Assembly: GCF_016135805.1 (NCBI RefSeq)
Contig: NZ_JADWOX010000002.1
Coordinates: 62,001 to 126,000 of the forward strand
Source: Caulobacter hibisci
GTDB lineage: Bacteria; Pseudomonadota; Alphaproteobacteria; Caulobacterales; Caulobacteraceae
DNA length: 64,000 nt
Direction: 5' to 3'
Part shown: in pieces, positions 59,840 through 64,000 of the stretch
Numbering within the stretch: the stretch's first letter is position 1
Layout: each line of letters begins with the position of its first letter
Notes under the pieces: generated by a model
What the model was told of the DNA's origin: nothing
The model's database searches: none
Seen by the model: the letters and a program-made list of their open reading frames with translations, nothing else
Translations under genes and position numbers: made by a program

Positions 59840-60326
59840 AACCGAAAACGCCCCCGAAAGACCCTCCCCAAGAAGCGGCCGCCGCCGAGGCGGCGGCCAA
59901 GAGTGAACGCGGGGAAGTCGCCAAAGAAGGAAGCGTCGGCATGCGTCGCCTCCAAGGACGATTGCTGGGCGCCGGCTACCACTTTCGGTATTCAGAAAAA
60001 CTACGACGGCTTGCCGTTGTTCTCCCGGTCAAGTTTCATAAGTCGCGTTCGTGATTGATTTTTATGGATTATCGATCTGGATCAGTCGTGAGTTTTCGTT
60101 GCGTTTCGGCTTATGAGTAATTGCGTTCGATCTATTGCGATCGATGCAGTTTCGCCGGGCTCATCGGGCGTATTGAGCCGGGCTTGAGCTTCGGCGCGTG
60201 TTTGGCGAGCCCGCAACCTTCGGTAAGAGTTTTTCTGCCCGCGTGGCGAGATTATCGGCCGTGCGGACGCCGCGGCGGCGGGTCTAGGTTTTCGCCATCG
60301 ACGCGAAAAAGCTTCAGGAGAAGCCG
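59840..60326. other. Gap between amine oxidase and metY
   Basis: These 487 bases hold a perfect GC hairpin at 59877-59898 (GGCCGCCGCC with GGCGGCGGCC) in the leader of the minus-strand amine oxidase gene, and an AT-richer stretch (59985-60125) likely to contain the promoters of the two divergent genes. A GGCTCA/TGAGCC stem lies at 60158-60179. I looked for a SAM-type riboswitch before metY and saw none. Confidence 0.6.
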
Positions 60327-61643
60327 ATGTCCGACCGCAAGCTGCACCCCGAAACCCTGGCCCTGCACGCGGGTTGGCGGGCCGATCCGACGACCGGCGC
60401 GGTGGCCCCGCCAATCTACCAGACCACCTCCTACCAGTTCCAGAGCGCCGACCACGCGGCCGACCTGTTCGCCCTGCGCCAGTTGGGCAACATCTATACC
60501 CGCATCGGCAACCCGACGATCGACATCCTCGAGCAGCGCCTGGCCGCGCTCGAAGGCGGGGCCGCCGCCCTGGCGGTGTCGTCCGGCCAGGCCGCCTCGG
60601 CCTTCTCCATCCAGAACCTGGCTCGGGCCGGCGACAACATCGTCAGTTCCACCGACCTCTATGGCGGCACCTGGAACCTGTTCGCCAACACCCTGCGCGA
60701 CCATGGGATCGAGGTCCGCTTCGTCGATCCGGAGGATCCCGAGGCCTTCGCCCGCGCCACCGACGAGCGCACCCGCGCCTACTACGCCGAGACCCTGCCC
60801 AATCCGAAGCTGACGGTCTTCCCGATCGCCGAGGTGGCCGCCATCGGCCGCAAGCTGGGCGTGCCGCTGATCGTCGACAACACCGCCGCGCCTCTGCTGG
60901 CCCGGCCGCTGGAGCACGGCGCGGCCATCGTCGTCTATTCGACCACCAAGTATATCGGCGGCCACGGCACCTCGATCGGCGGGGTGATCATCGACGGCGG
61001 CAATTTCGACTGGGAGGCCCATCCCGAGCGCCATCCGTCGCTCAACACCCCCGACCCCAGCTATCACGGCGCGGTCTGGGCGCAGGCGGCCAAGCCGCTG
61101 GGACCGATCGCCTACATCCTGCGGGCCCGCACCGTGCTGCTGCGCGACCTGGGCTCGGCCCTGTCGCCGTTCAACGCCTTCCAGATCCTGCAGGGGCTGG
61201 AGACCCTGCCGCTGCGCATCGCCCGCCATTCGCAGAACGCGCAAGCCGTGGCCGACCATCTGGCCCGGCATTCCGACGTGATCCGGGTGATCCACCCCTC
61301 GGCCCAGGACGGCCTGCGCCGCCAGCGCGCCGACCGCTATCTCTCGGGCGGCTATGGCGGCCTGGTCGGCTTCGAGCTGGCCGGCGGTCGCGAGGCCGGG
61401 CGGCGGTTCATCGACAGCCTTGGCCTGTTCTACCACGTGGCCAATATCGGCGACGCCCGCAGCCTGGCCATCCATCCGGCCTCGACCACCCACTCCCAGC
61501 TCAGCGCCGAGGACCAGGCCGCCACCGGCGTCTCCGACGGCTATGTGCGGCTGTCGGTGGGGCTGGAGCACATCGACGACATCCTCGCCGATCTCGACCA
61601 GGCCCTGGCCTCGGCCCGTGAACTGCCCGCCGCGGCGGAGTGA
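60327..61643 (+). CDS. metY: O-acetylhomoserine sulfhydrylase
   Basis: The 438-residue protein is a PLP enzyme of the Cys/Met metabolism family with PIYQTTSYQF, TRIGNPTIDILEQRLAALEG, the pyridoxal lysine K208 in STTKYIGGHG, and PASTTHSQL near the C-terminus. The length and the ALEGG block match MetY/CysD-type O-acetylhomoserine sulfhydrylases, which make homocysteine (or use other sulfur donors) for methionine synthesis. Cystathionine gamma-synthase is a less likely alternative. The start follows CAGGAGAAGCCG. A clear terminator follows. Confidence 0.9.
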   Translation: MSDRKLHPETLALHAGWRADPTTGAVAPPIYQTTSYQFQSADHAADLFALRQLGNIYTRIGNPTIDILEQRLAALEGGAAALAVSSGQAASAFSIQNLARAGDNIVSSTDLYGGTWNLFANTLRDHGIEVRFVDPEDPEAFARATDERTRAYYAETLPNPKLTVFPIAEVAAIGRKLGVPLIVDNTAAPLLARPLEHGAAIVVYSTTKYIGGHGTSIGGVIIDGGNFDWEAHPERHPSLNTPDPSYHGAVWAQAAKPLGPIAYILRARTVLLRDLGSALSPFNAFQILQGLETLPLRIARHSQNAQAVADHLARHSDVIRVIHPSAQDGLRRQRADRYLSGGYGGLVGFELAGGREAGRRFIDSLGLFYHVANIGDARSLAIHPASTTHSQLSAEDQAATGVSDGYVRLSVGLEHIDDILADLDQALASARELPAAAE

Positions 61644-61660
61644 TCCACCGAACATGAAGA

Positions 61661-61696
61661 AGCCCCGCCACGCGGATCGCTTGGCGGGGCTTTTCT
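61661..61696 (+). terminator. Intrinsic terminator after metY
   Basis: AGCCCCGCCA (61661-61670) pairs with TGGCGGGGCT (61682-61691) around an 11-base loop, then TTTCT. It lies 17 bases after the stop codon. Confidence 0.9.
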
Positions 61697-61754
61697 GTAT
61701 TTGGAACAGACCTCTAGCTCAAAATCCTCGTCATTAAGAACCTTGGTTGTTCTA

Positions 61755-61860
61755 AACCGAGCATCCCCGCGAAGGCGGGGATCCAAGCCGAGTCCGCAGG
61801 TGATCCGCGGCCTCGCCTCATCCTGAAAGTCAGCTTGGATCCCCGCCTTCGCGGGGATTT
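61755..61860. repeat. Inverted intergenic repeat, CCCCGCGAAGGCGGGG type
   Basis: The left arm (61757-61792) is ACCGAGCATCCCCGCGAAGG and onward to AAGCCGAG, nearly identical to the arm at 13735-13770. The right arm (61831-61860) is CAGCTTGGATCCCCGCCTTC then GCGGGGATTT. It separates metY from the convergent flavin reductase gene. Confidence 0.8.
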
Positions 61861-61895
61861 TACGGATTTGGGGGTGGTGAGCCCGTGAAGGCCGT

Positions 61896-62420
61896 TTAGC
61901 CCCCAGCGACTTCGGGCGTCCCCAACCCCGCCAGCCCCCGGTTCCACGCCACCAGCGGCGCGGCCGGGGTGAAGGCGAAGTGTTCGGCCTCGACGATGAA
62001 GACCGAGTGGCTGCCGGTGTCGATCACCGCGTCGACGAAGCAATCGGCCCGCGCGATCCCGCCCCGGAAGGCGGGCGCCGCGCCCGGCGCCAATCGCCAG
62101 CGTTCGGGCGCGAACCGTTCGGCCGCACGCGATCCGCTGGCGAAGCGCAGGGCCTCCTCCTTGTCGCCGGCCGCCAGCAGCGACACCGACAGGGCGGGGC
62201 GGCGGAGGAGGGCGTCGTGACACCCCGCCTCCTTGCGCACGCAGAACAGGAAGCGTGGCGGCTCGACGGACAGCCCGGTGATCGAGCTGACCAGCAGGCC
62301 GCGCGGCGCCTCGCCGTCCCAGCAGGAGACGATGGCGACGCCGCTCGCGAGGTGCGCCAGCACGTCGGTGAAGGTGGCGGGCGGGGCTTCCCCCGCCGCC
62401 GCGGCGTCGTAGCGGGCCAT
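61896..62420 (-). CDS. Flavin reductase-like FMN-binding protein
   Basis: The 174-residue protein starts at ATG 62420, where its A overlaps the TGA of the monooxygenase (TGATG). It has the flavin reductase-like domain: LASGVAIVSCWDGEAPRGLL, then the SSITGLSVEPPRFLFCVRKE block and a C-terminal HFAFTPAAPLVAWNRG. It should supply reduced flavin to the adjacent two-component monooxygenase using NAD(P)H. The overlap makes co-translation likely. It might also serve other flavin-dependent enzymes in the cell. Confidence 0.85.
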   Translation of the reverse strand: MARYDAAAAGEAPPATFTDVLAHLASGVAIVSCWDGEAPRGLLVSSITGLSVEPPRFLFCVRKEAGCHDALLRRPALSVSLLAAGDKEEALRFASGSRAAERFAPERWRLAPGAAPAFRGGIARADCFVDAVIDTGSHSVFIVEAEHFAFTPAAPLVAWNRGLAGLGTPEVAGG

Positions 62421-63526
62421 CAGCCGACCGCCGCCGCCGGTTGGGCCTCGATCTGGGCCTCGCGCTCGGCCACCAGCTTGCGCACCAGCGGCAGCAGGTC
62501 GCGGCCGTAGGCGATGGCGTCCTCGACCGGATCGAAGCCGCGGATCAGGAAGGTGGTGACGCCCAGGTCGTAGTAGTCGAGCAGGGCCTCGGCCACCTGT
62601 TGCGGCGTGCCGACCAGGCCCGTCGAGTTGCCGGCCGCGCCGGTGACGGCGGCCACGCCCGTCCACAGCCGCTTGTCGAGGCGCGAGCCTTGGGCGGCCG
62701 CGTCCAGCAGGCGCTGAGAGCCGGCGTTGGGCGGACGGTGGCCGCTGGTCGGCAGGCCGGCGGCCTCGCGGATGGCCTTGGCCTTGGCGACGATCTCGTC
62801 GGCGCGGGCCCAGGCGGCCTCTTCGGTGTCGGCGATGATCGGGCGCAGCGACAGCGAGAACTTGACCTGGCGGCCGTGCTTGGCGGCGGCGTGGCGCACG
62901 CGGGCGATGGTCTCGGCGACCTGGGCCTGGGTTTCACCCCACAGGGCGAAGATGTCGGCGTGCTTGCCGGCCACCGGGATCGCCGCTTCCGACGAGCCGC
63001 CGAAATAGACCGGGATCTGGGGCGCGCGCAGCGGCTTCACCGCGCCGAAGCCCTGGTCGACCTGGTAGTATTCGCCCTTGTAGTCGAAGGGCTTTTCGCT
63101 GGTCCACTCGGCGCGGACGATGTCGAGATACTCGCTGGTGCGGGCGTAGCGCTCGTCCTTGGTCAGGTGGTCGCCGTCCTTGGCCAGTTCCTCGTCCGAG
63201 CCGCCGGTGATGATGTGCACGGCCACGCGGCCGCCGGTGAAGTGGTCCAGCGTCGCCAGCTGCCTCGCCGCCAGGGTCGGGGCGGTGAAGCCCGGCCGGT
63301 GGGCGATCATGAACTTCAGGTTCTTGGTCACGGAAGCCGCGTGCGCCACCACCAGCTGGCTTTCCGGACCGGTCGAGTGGAAGGCGACGAGGGCGCGGTC
63401 GAAGCCGCCTTCGTCATGGGCGCGGGCGATCGTCTCGACATAGTCGACGTCGATCACCGGCCCGGCCGGCGGATGGATCTCCGAGACGTTCTGGGTGTGG
63501 ATGATACCGATGAATTCGACGCTCAT
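62420..63526 (-). CDS. SsuD-like flavin-dependent monooxygenase
   Basis: The 368-residue protein is a luciferase-like monooxygenase of the alkanesulfonate type, with FDRALVAFHSTGPESQLVVA, LKFMIAHRPGFTAPTLAARQ, HFTGGRVAVHIITGGSDEE and the PVYFGGSSEAAIPVAGKHAD block. It would use reduced FMN and oxygen to release sulfite from an organosulfonate, feeding sulfur assimilation. The flavin reductase is coupled downstream and metY lies just beyond, which supports this. No ABC transporter is in the window. The exact sulfonate is not known. Confidence 0.88.
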   Translation of the reverse strand: MSVEFIGIIHTQNVSEIHPPAGPVIDVDYVETIARAHDEGGFDRALVAFHSTGPESQLVVAHAASVTKNLKFMIAHRPGFTAPTLAARQLATLDHFTGGRVAVHIITGGSDEELAKDGDHLTKDERYARTSEYLDIVRAEWTSEKPFDYKGEYYQVDQGFGAVKPLRAPQIPVYFGGSSEAAIPVAGKHADIFALWGETQAQVAETIARVRHAAAKHGRQVKFSLSLRPIIADTEEAAWARADEIVAKAKAIREAAGLPTSGHRPPNAGSQRLLDAAAQGSRLDKRLWTGVAAVTGAAGNSTGLVGTPQQVAEALLDYYDLGVTTFLIRGFDPVEDAIAYGRDLLPLVRKLVAEREAQIEAQPAAAVG

Positions 63527-63571
63527 GGGGAAAGCTCCTGAGGGTTCGAGAATGTGAAAACGAAAGACAGG

Positions 63572-64000
63572 TCAGTGGGCGTGGGTGGTCGCCTGGGCCG
63601 TCTCCTTGCGCAGGGCGCGGACGACGGAGGGACGGGCGAAGGCGCGGGCGGCCTTGGCGCTCCAGGCGGGATAGGCGGAAAGGTCGATCTGCCGGCGCTC
63701 GCCCCAGCGCCAGATCACCAGGGCGTAGGCGTCGACGGCGCTGAAGTGCTCGCCCAGCAGCCACGGACCCGGCGCCTGGGCCAGGCGCTCGATGTCGGCC
63801 AGGGTGCGAGCGAAGCGGGCCTCGCCGGGCGTGGCGAGCGCGGCCTTCACCGCCTCGTCGTCGGCGTAGCGCTCGGGCCGGGCGATCTGGGCGAAGGCCA
63901 CGTGCACCGTGCTGGCGAACCAGCTCATCACCTCGTAGGCGTGGGCCAGCTTCAGCGGCTCCAGCAGCGGCAGGAGCTCGCTGTGTGGGTAGCGATGGGC
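63572..64000 (-). CDS. Glutathione S-transferase, 5' part missing
   Basis: The frame is open to the window edge, so only the C-terminal 142 residues are seen. They form a GST C-terminal helical domain: HAYEVMSWFASTVHVAFAQI, then a long helix with LADIERLAQAPGPWLLGEHF and SAVDAYALVIWRWGER. The thioredoxin-like N-terminal half would be beyond 64000. It ends 45 bases before the monooxygenase start and is likely first in that operon. A role in releasing sulfur from glutathione adducts is possible. Confidence 0.85.
   Translation of the reverse strand, partial: AHRYPHSELLPLLEPLKLAHAYEVMSWFASTVHVAFAQIARPERYADDEAVKAALATPGEARFARTLADIERLAQAPGPWLLGEHFSAVDAYALVIWRWGERRQIDLSAYPAWSAKAARAFARPSVVRALRKETAQATTHAH

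Noticed and set aside
60127-60326. SAM-II or SAM-V riboswitch in front of metY
   Set aside because: I searched for the conserved core by eye and saw none; only short stems are present.

Overview
The window is a high-GC (strongly GC3-biased) chromosomal segment of an alphaproteobacterium, most likely Caulobacter or a close Caulobacteraceae relative. This is suggested by four TonB-dependent receptors (TBDRs) with no SusD partners, dispersed palindromic intergenic repeats, FixJ-type two-component genes, DUF1244 and FecI/FecR-type surface signalling. There is no rRNA, tRNA, CRISPR array, transposase or phage gene that I can support. Long open frames antisense to real genes are a by-product of the codon bias and are omitted.

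Layout. 1-1271: 3' end of a probable regulator and a repeat-rich gap. 1272-5492: tandem beta-propeller phytase divergent from a TBDR (phytate use). 5493-16535: a glycan locus with GH27 alpha-galactosidase, ROK sugar kinase, type-B carboxylesterase, GH2, SGNH esterase, DUF1244 protein, ROK repressor and GH5 endo-enzyme. Three AT-rich imperfect palindromes of one design, TAAnnAAA-n5-TTTnnTTA, sit before GH27, before the kinase and between the divergent repressor and GH5 genes, so the locus looks like a local ROK regulon. The enzyme set fits acetylated galactomannan or galactoglucomannan (inference). 16532-20749: JmjC-like cupin divergent from a flavin-dependent halogenase and a catalytically degenerate paralogue. 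20853-38501: a second glycan locus with GH35, a FecI-FecR-FecA signalling receptor set, an HU-like protein translationally coupled to GH3 and GH2, a large TBDR and a PL1-like lyase. Two LacI-type palindromes precede the GH35 gene and the HU/GH3/GH2 operon.

38722-49919: acyl-CoA dehydrogenase FadE, a stand-alone receiver, a FixJ-type regulator, a 2,000-residue autotransporter and a PAS histidine kinase. 50066-53267: AraC regulator, Dps, a 48-residue peptide and a cyclic-nucleotide-domain/thioredoxin-reductase-like fusion lacking the CxxC pair (stress cluster). 53351-55093: three small genes (secreted hypothetical, YbjN-like, UBP zinc finger). 55237-59839: an apparent operon of Tat-exported flavin amine oxidase, exported RidA and a TBDR, which reads as an amine uptake/oxidation module. 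60327-64000: metY, then convergent flavin reductase, SsuD-like monooxygenase and a glutathione S-transferase cut by the window end (sulfur scavenging).

How it works together: outer-membrane receptors deliver oligosaccharides, phytate products or amines to the periplasm, where exported hydrolases, esterases and oxidases act. Local repressors (ROK, LacI-type) and the FecI/FecR relay probably switch the genes on by substrate. All function assignments come from reading motifs by eye and no database search was run.
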